Shown here one piece after another: positions 1 to 13,052 of a stretch of DNA of 64,000 nt. The notes beneath the pieces were generated by a model. That model searched no databases. It was not told the DNA's origin and was given only the letters and a program-made list of their open reading frames with translations. The stretch's first letter is position 1. Each line of letters begins with the position of its first letter. Source of the DNA: Trichuris trichiura (Eukaryota > Nematoda > Enoplea > Trichinellida > Trichuridae); contig JBAJFE010000019.1 in the NCBI GenBank assembly GCA_037903355.1, forward strand, positions 248,001 through 312,000, written 5' to 3'. Made by a program: the position numbers and the translations under genes.

Positions 1-24
1 ACAGTTGATATGTCGCATTTGCAG

Positions 25-2053
25 ACTGTTTGAGTACAGAAGAAGCAGATACGCAGATTTTACGTAGTCCTTTTGCCGAAAGCGGCAGTGAAAACGAGAT
101 ACTACAATGGGAAGGAAAAGTGCGTCCAAGTAAGCAGAATTATTTTTTGGTACAAAATTTATTAAATGTTCTGCGCTCCTAACTGTAAGAGATTCCTTTG
201 AGTTAACTGTATTGTTTAGTCCCTGTGAGGTTTTTCATTAATTCTTAATTTCTACGTACCATTGCCCGCGCTATCATTGCTCAGTCCTTATTACGTCTAA
301 AGAAAAGGCCATACTTACTTGATGTTGCCTGCACTTCTGATCATTTGCCTTCAACAAATACTCACTAGCTTCTTGCTTTGTTAGCATAGAAACTTCTTTG
401 CTTTAAGGCGGTTGTTTTCAGCCCGTACATCATCTTGCCCGGCGACCATTATCGATGCTGACGGCTTCAAAGTGCCATACCCGCCAAGTGAGCGGCAGTT
501 TGGAAAAATAAGTTTGATCTTTCTTGTCTTCAGAAGAACGTTCCGATTCTTGTTCTCCCAGTCGGAATGGTCGACGGGGTCCCTACCGTCCTCGCAGCGC
601 TTCTTTGCCGACTAAGATCATCAGATTGCCAGTTCAGACTACTCTTGGGTGTCTGAGCGCTTACTTGCCATTTTATGTGAATTAATCCATAGTGAGCTTG
701 TAGGTCATTCAGCAACCGTCCAAAGCCACGCGACTATGCACCCTGTGCACCTGCCAAGATTCAAGAGGATTATAATCCTGAAGTGTTTCATTCCGAGGGA
801 CCAACCAATAATGACGCACTGAACGACAATCTCAAATCAGAAATCTTCAGTAGGGACTTAATTATAAACGATGCATATCCTGGAAAGGTTATGCGTACGC
901 TTATGTTGAAAAAGTCAACTGGACGCTTCAAAATCCTATGCCCACGTTCGCGGGTTACTGATTATTGGGTAACCGTTTTTAACGCTGTGCTTTTTGCGCT
1001 GCGCGGCATTGGTACTAAGCCGTTCGCACTTTAGGAGAACCGTTTGGTCAAGAACGCGCTACTGCCGGATACAAACGAGCTGCGAAAACGTTGCAAGCAA
1101 TTATCGGTGCATTCGGTGGTTGTAGGCGACTCGATGACTTTTCAACCACCTGCGGAGAAACCAACCGTCAGTGCGTCGAAAATTTGCTTCTTGCATTAAC
1201 GATTTCAAAAATCCCATATAATGTTATCTATTTTCCAAGCAGATGCTCCAAAGCAAGACTCGTTTGGAAGAATCTTCGCCAAATCGTTGGCGGTTAAATA
1301 CGACCTTTCAGATGAAGAGATTCAAAAGCTAGTGGAAGGTCGTAAAAGTAAGCTCCTGCCTCACACATTTAATGCTCAAAAACATAGCCATGATAATGCA
1401 GGAGGACCACGTTCCAACGTTACCACAGCTGCCATTAATAAACAGGGATCGGGATCCCGTCAGGCTGCAAAATGGATGACACCAGTTCAAAGTATTAACG
1501 TGAAAGACTGTGATCGGGATGGGGTACAGTATCGCTTTGATGAAAATGGTTTCGTGCTTACTGACTAGGAAAACAAAATAGGCATTAGTAGCTCTTCAGG
1601 CAATCAAATCGAAAGCCCAAGTTACCCCAATGTTAGAGCGAGTATGCAGCTCGACCATTCCGTACACCACCAAAGTTATGGCACAAGTATTCCAACAACT
1701 GTTGCAATGCCTTACAGCGGAATGTTGATTCAACGTGGGCTCTACAATACGGCCGGTTTGCAACCTTACGGTTCGGCGATGCCCCAAGCAGGCACGTGCA
1801 ACATCCGTGCACCGAACAGCGTAAATCCGTGCAATTTTACTGATGGGCCAAGAGAAGCAAACTCGGAAAATGCACCTGCTGGAGAAGCTTCGACCAGCCA
1901 AGGAGGTAAGCGGCATTAATTGGTTGTATATTTTTAACAAACGACAATTACTTCCCAGTAGGTAGGTTGAGAATGCACTGTGAAGTATGGGTTTGTGATA
2001 GTTGTGCATTGGCATCTTCCAGACGAAACGGTGCTTCGAAGTTAGTTATTTAA
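25..2053 (+). CDS. unrecognised multi-exon protein gene, 5' end outside window
   Basis: I do not recognise the family. Exons with closing phases can be read at 25-129, 422-487, 534-648, 704-894 (donor uncertain), 1035-1166, 1243-1548, 1600-1905 and 1959-2053 (TAA). Donors such as gtaagc at 130 and 1906 and gtgagc at 488 support the model, and most introns are about 45-60 nt. The predicted protein is hydrophilic and low in complexity. It has an acidic start, a Ser/Arg/Pro-rich stretch (534-648), a helical-looking part (AVKYDLSDEEIQKLVEGRK, 1243-1548) and a Gly/Ser/Asn/Pro-rich tail. There is no signal peptide or membrane segment. The junction 895-1034 and the last exon are the weakest parts. 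It could be an RNA-associated or regulatory scaffold protein, but that is a guess. Confidence 0.5.
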
Positions 2054-5000
2054 AAAGCATGACCAGTGTAACAAGGCATGTATTCAAACGTATTCCTTAT
2101 CTAGAATTTACCAATGCAGAACTGCCACAAGGTCACACTTAGCAATGCATTTTCGACGTATTCGGGATTCTGACCGCCACTGGTCGTACTTCGTCTCCCT
2201 GTGGTTTTTGAACAAGTTGACTCCTTTGTTCTAAAGTCATTGGGTCGGAAAGTCTTGTCTCCATCGCAAGCAGAGCTGCTTATCAAAATTTGTAATATAG
2301 CAGATTTTTTCGGTTGTCCTTAGGCTTCGACAGCCCTGTTGTGCTGCACTGCAAGTCCACTGCAAATACTTTCGCTTTGTGTAATTTTCATGCGATCATT
2401 TCAGATGCATATCGTCATTCCATACCAGAAAGCTGGTAGAAGAACAGAACTCGCTTGGGTCGCGTGTTGGAACAATTTCCCAGTGTTAAAATCTCGTGGT
2501 AGCTTATCTAACAGTATTAGCATCAAAATCTTAAGCTCATGGAATTTTGGGTAAAACTGAGAAAAATGAGCTCAACTCGTTATACCCGCACTTGCTACAC
2601 TCCAAAATGATGCGATGGTTCATTCCGGTTAGAGAATTGTTCTCGTTACGTAGTTTTTCTGAATAGATCTCTTGTTTTCACAAATCAGGCATTCTAAAAG
2701 AGCTCATGCTTTTTTCCTCTGCGAGTTGCTCATTTTTCAAGCAACTTGTTGTTGAAGAGATTAGTAAAGTGGCATTATAATATGTGAGTGTTTGCTGAAG
2801 GCAACATGGATGCTGTTGTTCCCGTTTATCCTGTTTGCTCCTCGCAAACCGCAGCCATAATTGTCTGAAATCCAAACCACATAACTATTACTCATCTACG
2901 TTTTCTCAAATGCAAAATGGAACTTGTAAATGTAGGAATTCATGCTGGAATATTTGACGATAAATTTGACGCACTAATGGACTTTTATGGGCATCTACAT
3001 CACCCGCAAGACGAGTGTAGAAAGCATTTGTTCATATGTGATCGACAGTGCCATGTCTCTACAGAATTCTGAAAATTAACAGCTCATTTCAATGGTGATT
3101 TCACTGCCTCTGTCCACAGGCCAATATCTGATGAAATTTTTCAAAAAACTGAAAACCGTTAGGAAGCAATTCACTCGGAAATGTATGCAACTTCAACATA
3201 CGCCAGCTTACGAAGCGACCAACGCGGGAGAATAAAAATCGAAGCTTTTGTCATTATCTTATTTGATATTGGTTCTTATGTGATTATACATAAGAATTTA
3301 AAGCCTTTTCGCAACAGATGTATTTAAAATCTATTTCAGTCGATCCCGTTATCACTGAAATTCAAATTGACAATAATGACTACGCGATGCGCACTTTTCT
3401 CTACGGGTATTGAGAGGTTCTTACACAAAATCGTCACCTCCATCATTAGGACGTTTGTCTTAAGAATTTGAATCACAATTTGACGCGTCACATTTTCCCT
3501 TTGCTTTTACTCTTCTATCGTAACATAAATTCCCTACACTTTCAACGACATAAGCTTATTTTTTTATTTTATATACGAAAAGTAAACTAACTGATTTTCT
3601 CTAAGTTTTTAGTGAGCACAGCTTCGCTGTTAATCGAACCTGATCTTCGTCGAAGCAAGATAAAATAGACTGTCTAAAAATGGAAGTGATCAGTCCAAAC
3701 AGAACAACTAATAATTAAGAAAGCAATCTCGCATAAATTATATGCGAAAACTGAAATCAATAATAACAAAGCCAGCACCGAAATAATATGACTGGGCAAG
3801 TAAATAAATTACGGTAAGTAGGAAGGATGGCAAAAATAAATAAGCAAAACATTAACATACAACAATAGCGGATAAAAGTGAAATAAAATCAACTAAAGTA
3901 AAATACATGCGCAATACTAAAAATCGCTTCTTTTCATTTTTTTCTCATCATTTTCTAACTTCGCTCACTGTGTACTTCATTTCATTTTACCAATTTTTCT
4001 CTAGTTTTGCACGTCAGTATATAGGGCAGGTTCGCAGATGTCATTTGTTGAAAATTCGCAGCGCGCTTACTAGCAAAGCTATCAAAATTTAAAAAAAAAC
4101 ACTAAAGGCTTCCTGGACAAGATGCCTATTAAATGCTAATAAACAGTATGTTAAACGCTTTATCGAACCCATACGTAGACACAGAGATGCCACAGCCGAA
4201 GTTAAGGGCAAGCAATTTATTCGAAACTGTTCTTCTTCCAAACAGTACGGTACAGTTTATAAGAGACAGATCGTTCAAAAATTAGAAAAAAAGAAACCGT
4301 CAAAGTTCAAACATGGCATACTTTCTAGGCAGCATTAAAATGACGGTCAGGTACGCCACTGCAAAATCCATAAGACTTTATATACCGGTAACCTTCCGTT
4401 CTTGTCGTGCCAGTAGAAAAAATACCGCGCAACAAGCAATGGAGCAAACGTAATATAAAGTCTCAGTTTGGTCAGCGGCCATCATAACTGTCCCCTTTTA
4501 GGATAACGTCGTAGAATGGCAGGTCGTTCGGTCATTATATATCACATAGTCGCATTCGTAAACCTGAGTTAGCGTCGTCAAAGCAACGCTTTAAAAAAAA
4601 ATTAGAACATCGCACGTTTGAGAGGTTGCACCCCAACGGGCGACCGGATGGACTTCGACAGCTCAAAACAGACCGTTCGACCGTGACGTTCAAGGAAAAT
4701 GAGGCAAGTTTATCACGAGCGATCGTCTAGCGCTACAAAAAACTCACAGAACAAAAAGAAGGTGACGCGCGGGGCATAAAGGACAGCACCTGAAACGAAT
4801 AGAGGCGGCGGTGGCGTAAACGCGCTGCGAAAAAGGAGGAATACCAACATATGGACGTTGGAGGCGTTGCGCAACCCCGTCGAGCGCAACGCCACAAATA
4901 GACAGCGAGAACACGGGGAAGTAGTACTGGGGTAGAAAATAAATTCGGTAAGGCCACATTGTAATACGCCTAAGCAAGGCGACGTCGGTGACCGACCAAT

Positions 5001-5072
5001 GATCATCATCATCATCATCCTAACGCTGCTTGCGCAATGGCTCCAATCTAATTTAGTCTTCAAACTTTACAA
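2054..5072. other. no convincing gene
   Basis: Between the unknown gene and the NCOA6-like gene. It holds only short ORFs without splice support, A/T-rich runs near 3500-4100 and a short ATC repeat at about 4998-5020. A few splice-like signals around 2115-2290 could be 3' exons of the preceding gene, but none extends its frame. Confidence 0.5.
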
Positions 5073-7875
5073 CTATTGACTGCCTACGTTCTGTTCGAAT
5101 GGCATTTCCGTTGGCATTGCCCATTGATGGTTCTGGCGCTGCGACGAGCTTACCTGCTGCGGTAGCAGCGCAACTGAAACGTCCAGCGTTTGATGACCAT
5201 CTTGATCATACGATCTTTCAAAGGCATTCAAAGCAGCCTTGCCGATCAGACAATCCTCCTGTGTTGTGTCGCTCAGCGTACCGCACGGCTTTTCTCCAAC
5301 GTCCCGCGCGCTTGCATGATTCAATGAATCGTCGAACAATGGCGCGTAGTCGTGGTCAGTGCGAACGAGATAGTCGCTGGCCATAAAAGCTGCTTCAGAT
5401 GTTTGATTCGACTGAGTCCACCTGTTGCTCTCTTGACTACTTTGCAACGAAGACGATTTCAAAGCGTCTGCGGCATCCTCCTGCAAATCTTTTGCTGCGG
5501 AATGGGAAGCCCAATCGTCCTGGCGACCGGACTCTTCCGGCAGCTCACTAGTACGTCGGTCATTCCCATTGGCCAGCGCTTGAGCTACTGGCGAATTGGA
5601 CGTCGAAGAGAGGCTTCGACGTAGGTTGCAAAAGCTCGCATCTGGCACCTGAGCGGACAACATTGAGAGATCACCGCTTGGGCTGAGGTGAGCATTGTCA
5701 GTTTCCTTCGTAGCAGATTCAGCGTCGCCAAACGCCTTTCCGGTACTGCACATATCAGAAAACGAGACAGAGTTTGGTACGCTTACTACTGACAAATAAG
5801 GAACCACATGTGGTGTGAGACAGTCGCTCTTCAAGTCTGAAAAATTTCAACATCTACTTTACGTTAGCCGTTTCGTTAAAAACGCGTAAGTCTGAATTCC
5901 GAACAACAAAAAGGCGTAGGATCATTACTGGCTCTCAAATCTCAAAAACATTTTCCCTAATCATCCCGCTATGTACACAACAAATGCGCTCGATAGCTAA
6001 CGTTCGCCGAACCAATTATGGCCAACACTAGCGCTTAGCAACCCAAGAATTTATACGTGCACTGTAGAAAAAAAATTTAACCAAGTTAAATGATATTCAG
6101 GTACAAGTAAACTGTTTGAATTTCCAACGCGTCATATCGAGGAACGCTAAGGCTAGGAGTAAAAATCGATCCGGAAATCGGTTCGGCAAAAAAGCGCGGC
6201 TCCTCAAAGCTAACAAATGAACACTGCAACCGGATAAGTCTTCTTTTCTCTATCAAAGCTCTAAAATGTACCGGTAAGTCTAAGTCGCCATCTATTGATT
6301 ATAAGCCAGTAATGATGTTTTCATTTATCGGCCGTACGACAACAAATAAAGCTTCAAGCTGTTTACCCATTCGAACCCTTTTAAGAGGAGCTCATGCGCT
6401 TAGCAGTAGCGAGTCTGGGCAAAGCAAAAAATATGGAGAACAAAAATTTCAACAAAACAGAATGCGGTGAAAACTAGTAAATAAAAAAGTCAAAACAAAA
6501 TGTTTTAAAAGGTATCAGTCTCACCTGTGGGAACACGATTGTCCGTCGATGCCACAGACAAAGGCGACTGACCGTCACTTAAAGCTGACGACGGATTGAG
6601 GTTGCAATCGTTGAGGTCCTCTGGGTCGGAAGGCAACCGCTTTGAAGTTCCACCTCCATCGGGTACATGCAAGGAATAATGTTCTCCATCACAGTTGTCC
6701 GGGTTCAACAGCTCCATGAACCCACCTTGACCAGGGGCATTGAGCACAACTGACTGAATTACTTCGTTGATGGTAGTTTCACGATGAAGTCTCGTTGCAA
6801 ACGAAAATGTGGCCGAATTCTCGCTGACGCATGATGTACTGCCGTACTGACTAGAAACACTTTTTTCATTTTCCGTTTTCACCTGTCGCTGATTCACGTT
6901 TGCAACTTTGGCCAAAGAAATACCATCGACGCTACTGGGTAGCGGCGCAGTTGTTAATGTACCATCGCGCTTGGATCGTAGCCTTTTTTCCGGCCCTTTG
7001 CGAGTTCCACTGTTGCGAGACCTTTTGGGCTTTTGCAATGCCGCCACGGATGTAAGATCCTTTACGTCGCCCCGATCCGTTTCAGCTAGCACTGACGAGT
7101 TGGCAATACGACCGGCTGTTGGATTCAGCCCGTCTACAAGCAAAGGATTGCTTCGACCAGCACCAATACCTGAACTTTGCAACAGCAGCCCAACCAGCAA
7201 TGGGCTATTGGCACTAACAGTCGCAGGTGTTGGAGATTTCGTCGCTCGTTTTGGAACTGTACGCGCTGAGTGAGGTGAAAGCACTGTCGATTGCTGGCAC
7301 TGCCAAGCACTGGCTTGCTGCGGTACATCATGTGTCTCCAATGGAAATGTTCTCAACCTAGACCTTGGATACTGGCCAACTGGAGCGCCGACAGTCTCTC
7401 TGGCAACCACTTGCTGATATTCAACTGGTGATAATACCTGATAATCCATAGACATTCTTCTACGACCTTGGGTTCCAACTAGGCCGCTGCTGGGATAAGC
7501 AGTCGACGGGATCATGTCCGCAGCAGACGGTCTGAAACAATTGCCCACAGGATCGTGCACATCTGTGCTTGGTGAGAAGGAGCTTCCACCGCCGTTGTAA
7601 TCCAACGTTTGAGGCAAGCTGCGGGGATTTGCAAGTACAACATCTTCATTCTTTCCCTCAGGTCCTAATGCCGCTGGCGAGCACGAAGGATTTCCATGCG
7701 TGTCATTTCCACTGTCCACCTCCACGGACAGTACACCCAAGCTACGTAATCTGTCCGGCTCGTTTGACTGGAGCGAACGAAGCAAATACGCGGCAGCAAC
7801 AGGCAGACGAAAGCTCACCCTGACGTGACTAAAGCGCTCCTCGCCACTGTCAGGGAGCTGTTCACTTTCAGGTAC
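5073..7875 (-). CDS. NCOA6: NCOA6-like nuclear receptor coactivator (5' exons not resolved)
   Basis: Two long exons join in phase 1: 6525-7875 (acceptor at 7876, donor gtgaga) and 5073-5836 (stop at 5073), giving about 704 residues. The first exon opens with a stretch matching the N-terminal domain of vertebrate NCOA6: FSHVRVSFRLPVAAAYLL, then RLRSLGVLSVEV. Near 7177-7206 is a nuclear-receptor box, SPLLVGLLLQSSGIGAG, close to the NCOA6 LXXLL-1 context, followed as in NCOA6 by a basic Lys/Arg region (KPKRSRNSGTRKGPEKRLRS). The rest is Ser/Pro/Asn-rich and probably disordered. NCOA6 is a nuclear scaffold of MLL3/4 (COMPASS-like) histone methyltransferase complexes. The upstream exons, expected to carry the FVAF..FKWKLD-type start, were not found with confidence in 7876-9200. 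The protein is much shorter than vertebrate NCOA6 (about 2,060 aa). Confidence 0.72.
5837..6524 (-). other. intron of the NCOA6-like gene
   Basis: A 688-nt phase-1 intron with donor gtgaga at 6524 and acceptor tttttcag ending at 5837. It is far longer than the common 45-60-nt introns here. No ORF or repeat is seen inside. Confidence 0.7.
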
Positions 7876-10800
7876 CTGAAAGAATGTACATCGCATTTCT
7901 TTAACGAATGTCAACGTTCGAGAAAACCAAAGGCTTTTATGGTAAAATCTCAAAGTGAAAAACATCAATTCGTGCAATCATATTTTTGCCAAACTTGCAC
8001 GAAGGTCGAACAACTGCTCACAGCCTACGAGCAGCGAAAATATGAATTATCAAAAGTCTACAGACTCAAAAGCGTTTTTTTTTACTACAGGCTCGACCAT
8101 CCGTTGGTTGGCTTAAAAGAAGTACAAGAAAGTTACTCACCGCTTTCCTACTTGTATTCTATGTTAAAAATATCAATTCTTACACTAATCGACTCAGACG
8201 AAGTACTTGTAGGAAACTTCCTACTCTTACAAAATCTATAACGTACATACGTAAAGTCATCTCACTAATTGTAAAGAATATGGTTCCTGCCCGCATTCGT
8301 CCACAAGAAACAAAAATTAAAGCAGCTTCGACCACCAAGACCGATGATGTTAAAGTGCAAGAAGAAATCGAAGCCTCAAGCTTAAAGTCTTGCTGAAAAT
8401 AACATTTTTCCCCTCGAAAGTGTGCACACAAAGTTTACGCGGCAACAGTATAAAGACTCAACATTAATGCGCGAAATGACGCGGGAATTTCACGGAATGA
8501 ACCTATGTCGTGGGGACAAGCGGTTTACGTCAGAGGTTTACACTGTTAAGCCTAATTTTTAACGTGTACATTCGAGAGCAAACGCGCTGCATCAATATTT
8601 AACGAGAAGCAAGAGAAGGCGAAAACAAGGAACAGCAGCTCAACAGCGCGTTTCGATTTCCACGTGTTTCACTCGGCCAGTGGACCGTTGGGACCATCTC
8701 CTCAAGGCGGAACTCGAGATGGGATTCCCACCACGGCAAAATGGCTGTGAGCAAACATCTTACACCCTAACTTTTGCATTGATTTATTAATAACGTGAAC
8801 CCAGTTTCTGGCATTGCCATGCAAGCTAACTAGACAATAAGCTGGACGAATATTTATGCTAGTTGCACAACAAGAAAACAACGGATTGCGCATGCATATT
8901 CTCTTTCGAAACATAGCAGACCTACCAGCATGCGAAAGTATCGAGTGCTCACGTTCCCCCACACGTGCTTCAGCGCAGCGCCGCGTAAAACAAAGCCGAA
9001 AGTAGGCATGCACGTTTAGCTCTGATATTCGACTAAGCGCAGCTCGTAATTTAAAACAAGCGAGTTCACTATTCGGGATGGCATTAGACCACACCTTTTT
9101 GGCAAAATTCGCCTTGAAAACTGACCAGCGCGTACGTATCAGTAAAAAAAAAAAAAAAGGTTTCTAAGCAGGCCGAAGCTGACTACTTTTATTTGCAAAA
9201 ATTTAAAGATACACTTGTTGTTAGCTTCGCTTAATTGCATTCGACCGGAATAAGCCAAAATTTGAGGAAAACAATCCTCAAAATCTACGGCGATAAAATA
9301 TTCGCAGGTACAAAGTAAACAACATACAGTAAGATCTAGCACATTGTCAGGTCTTGTTCAAGCGAAAAAAAGTAGAAAATAATATCGAACAAGCGTGGAG
9401 ACGAAGATATACTTTTTTGTATGTAAGACTGACGTCGTAAACGATTGAACTAACGCAATGGAAGCTTATCTTGACGTAAAAATACTTTCGAAAATGCGGA
9501 CAAGAAGCGGAACGACCGGTACGTGATAAATTCCTGCCTGGACAAAAGAATTATTCCGAACAGATTCCTTTGTAAACGGAAGTTTACCATACCCTGAATG
9601 GCTACTTCTACGGAAATAGTACGCTATTCGTAAATGCGACGGGATAAGAGCAGCTACAGCTTATCATCACATGCTAGCAATGGGGATGGAAAGACAAGCA
9701 CAAAATCCCTATTTAAACGCTTGTAAGGCATACGAAGGCAGCGGAATGCAAGTACCAACATATAGCTGTGAAAAATGCGATTTCTACATTCGGGCTAATT
9801 GACGCTGCGTCTAACAGATTGCAAGGACGGAGAAGCACCAAGTGGATATAACAACTTAGATAAACTGAGCCAAGCGCAGAAGGTTCGTCGGTAAAACTAA
9901 ACTACTTGGAACCAATTCACAAGAAAGAATGCCAGTTTGGCAACGTGATTTGTTACGTACAAATATACACCTCTAGGGAAAGAGCGAGCCAGCCTAATGA
10001 CCAAGAGAAAAAAGAGAAAATTTAATTCCAGCGTAACAGTGTAGATAGAGAACTAAAGGAAACGAAATTAAAACTGAAAGCTCATTCCAATTAACCAGAA
10101 CAAAGTCTACGCGACTGAGAATTCCAAAACGGTCCAAAAACATGCCGTGCATATTATAACAGATACTTGCAAACGTCCAGCAAACTAATTAAAACTCGTT
10201 ATTGTATTAGCAACAGCGCTGCGGTAGATAAAGCTATTATATGCTTACAAGGTTGCCGCTCTTACAAGTTACTCCGGCCAATCGAAATCTTATTTTCTTA
10301 CGCGCTAACTCGCAATGAATACGTCGTGAGCCAAGCAGCTTTAAAAGAAAAAATCACCTTTATCGCACACTTCGATTCTCTTTTAAATTTAAAAGAAAAC
10401 TAAAGCGGATATACGTTTCGAGCCGTTGAATCCACTAAGTTGGGAAAGAGGCAGAAATCCACATTTAAAGTATCCGAGCAAACGGAAATAAAAACTTCGT
10501 CTTGCCTGCATGGAGCTTTCCGGGTCCAGCTTCGTATACGGATGTGCAATTCTTTGGGGCGGCAGTAGAGAGAGTTCTTTCAGCAGGAAACGGAACGCCC
10601 GCAAAACGGCATGCCATTACAATGGAAAACTGGAATGGAAAAATCAAACTGCGCACGGAACGGGAGCGGCAAAGGAAAAAGAAAAAGTTATACTTTGCAA
10701 GAAAACGAGCAAACAGCTTACCAGCGCGCATTTATGGATAACGCCAAGAGCGTCCAAGCGAAGTGCGTATTTCAAATGAAACTTACCGAAAGCCCATGTG

Positions 10801-13052
10801 AGCTCGAGATCAGAAGGCAATATCTTGTCACTTTGGCTACTACTTTGGTGAGGGCTCAGGACGATAGTGAGTAAATGGAACGAGACAACCAACGTATTCC
10901 GCCGTAAATTGAAAACTTCGACGTTGTACCGTACACCGACATCTAATAAGTTTTGGCCATAAACGACTCGCAGGTAATTTTGGCTATGAGTATTCTCTTG
11001 AGCCTCAGTTTGGCTACTGCGTAAATTATGGCAAAACAAAGCAATGCAGAGTGCTCAGTTCTATTGAAAATAAATTTATATGCTTGCGCGAAGGTTTAAA
11101 AACTTTTTTCCGCTTTAAATGACTAACTCGCCCTCTTACGTAAGACGATCCGGCAGCAGAACTTGTTGGTATGGTAAATGCAGCACTTAATGTGAGAAAT
11201 TGTACAATAGTAAGCTCGGGGCACAAAACACTCTTTGCGCGTCTAGTTCTCTTAGTGACTTTTTTATAACATAATATGCAATAATATTTCCTAGTATTTC
11301 TAACAATACTTCGAAACATTAAAAATATACGATTTTTTAACGCACGGATAGACTTTAATTTCCTTCTGCAAAAGCAGCCTATTTTTTGAATCTTTTGAAC
11401 TCTTATTAATTAAAGAAGTTTTCCGGACCGATTTCGTCTGGTCCTTAGCGTCTCCCAAAGGTCCTATTAATAAAATCTGAGCTTACAAAGGAACACTTTA
11501 CCTCTGTAAAAAAAATGAATATTTTTTGGCATGCATAACGGAAGGGCAAATGTGCCAAGCTGAACTGTAGCATACGGACGCACCTGGTATGCACAACTGT
11601 AGCAACATTTTGTTTCCAGACTCCACCGCGTCTCATTAAGCCAAATAATACTCGTTTACGGTAAAACACAAGAGCCCAATGCACGTAATGGATTCGAAAA
11701 CGCGTTGGGCTTCGCTTAGAGATGAGAAGCTGAAGGCGTCTACTTTCAGGTCGTTTTGCGGTTTATTTCCGCAATATCAATCTTCTTTCCAAAACAATTC
11801 CATAATCAGACTCGCTGTATTAATATACAGCGCTTTAATAAGCGATGCGCATTAGTAACGGCAAATCGAATTGCATACTTCAGTCAGCTATGACGCAGTC
11901 GCGGTTTTGTTCACGACAATGCTGCTAAGACGCTGTCAGCATCACAAAATAATTGAATAATTTTTCCTACGGACAGCAGGCCGATTATGCAAAATTTTTT
12001 GACATCCAACCTCATCGATTACGTCATCCCTGTTAGCATGTAATCAACAACATAGCGTTCTTATCAACTTGAACTTTAAGGGTGCTACATCTTCGTAACT
12101 GTGCATACAACGAGCTCTTGTAGTCCAGTCTATCCATGCCATATATAGAAATAGTTCACATCTACTCGATAGTGGATACATAGCAACAAAGTACACTACT
12201 TGCGCTACGCTATTTCGTCTTAGTAATAGCTGCAGAATTAGTAAGATAAGTTGACACAAGTACAGTATGGTTTCAAGCTCGCTCGCTGCTTTTCAAAAAC
12301 TGCATACCGGTGACGCCTTTCCAAATTTGCATTAGAGTTACTTTGATAATGTCAACAGCAACTTCATCACTGGACATCGAAAGGTAAAAATCAATTCCAT
12401 TTCACGTTGATGAACCGCTAATGGATTTAAATAACTTTTGGTTTTCATTTCTAGCTAGCTGCATCCACGATAATACTAACAAAGGAAACTGATGCGCTGG
12501 AAGGGATAGGTGGCAGCACCCATTGATGCAAGAATATGCGGTATGAGACTATTGATAGTCAGCTGCAGATGACGCGCATGCCTTTTTGTCGTCGTCGGAG
12601 CGTAGTGAATTCCAGAACATAAAAGTATTTCTGCTTCATAGGGAATCAAGTGGGCGTTTAGCAAACGCTTAACAGACTGGATAATTTGGATAACAATGGA
12701 CGAATACCAAATCATTTGGGCAACAGCCGGTGACCTAACTTAACAAAACAACGACAATTACCGTGCGCAGTGTGCAAACTTCAAGCAGCAATTGTCAGAC
12801 AACTAAAAAGCAAATGGTTTACACTTTCGGACATTACGTAATAAATTTCAAACATGTTATGCAAATTGCTACAACAAATTGTGCATAGGGTGCTTCGCGG
12901 AAAACGCAAAAACGTCAACGTGGTAAAAAATGTGCATCACAAACAGAGACCGCGAAGAGCCGCTTCGTAAAACGTAAAAAAAACCTATGCGCGAATGAAA
13001 AGATACGAGTTGACCTGCGTAGCAAAGTTGCCCGCTACATTGAACAAAATGT
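7876..13052. other. upstream region of the NCOA6-like gene and intergenic DNA
   Basis: The missing 5' exon(s) of the NCOA6-like gene should lie in the first 1-2 kb, but no exon here matches the expected domain. One open stretch with good splice sites (8268-8394, minus) translates without homology. The ORFs near 8700-9090 and 10400-11040 overlap on several frames of both strands and have no splice or codon support. The rest shows poly-A/T runs only. Confidence 0.5.

Noticed and set aside
4713..5063. ORFs on the minus strand near the ATC repeat
   Set aside because: Three overlapping frames of similar length with no domain; the frames are kept open by local composition and a trinucleotide repeat.
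8280..8396. 38-codon plus-strand ORF beginning MVPARIRPQE
   Set aside because: Looks protein-like but is very short, has no homology I recognise and lies where 5' exons of the minus-strand gene are expected.
8702..9094. 130-codon minus-strand ORF upstream of the NCOA6-like gene
   Set aside because: No resemblance to the missing NCOA6 N-terminal exon, no splice signals that join it in phase 0 to 7875, and composition like random sequence.
10389..11039. Cluster of ORFs on both strands
   Set aside because: Five overlapping ORFs in several frames cannot all be coding, and none shows a domain or consistent splice sites.
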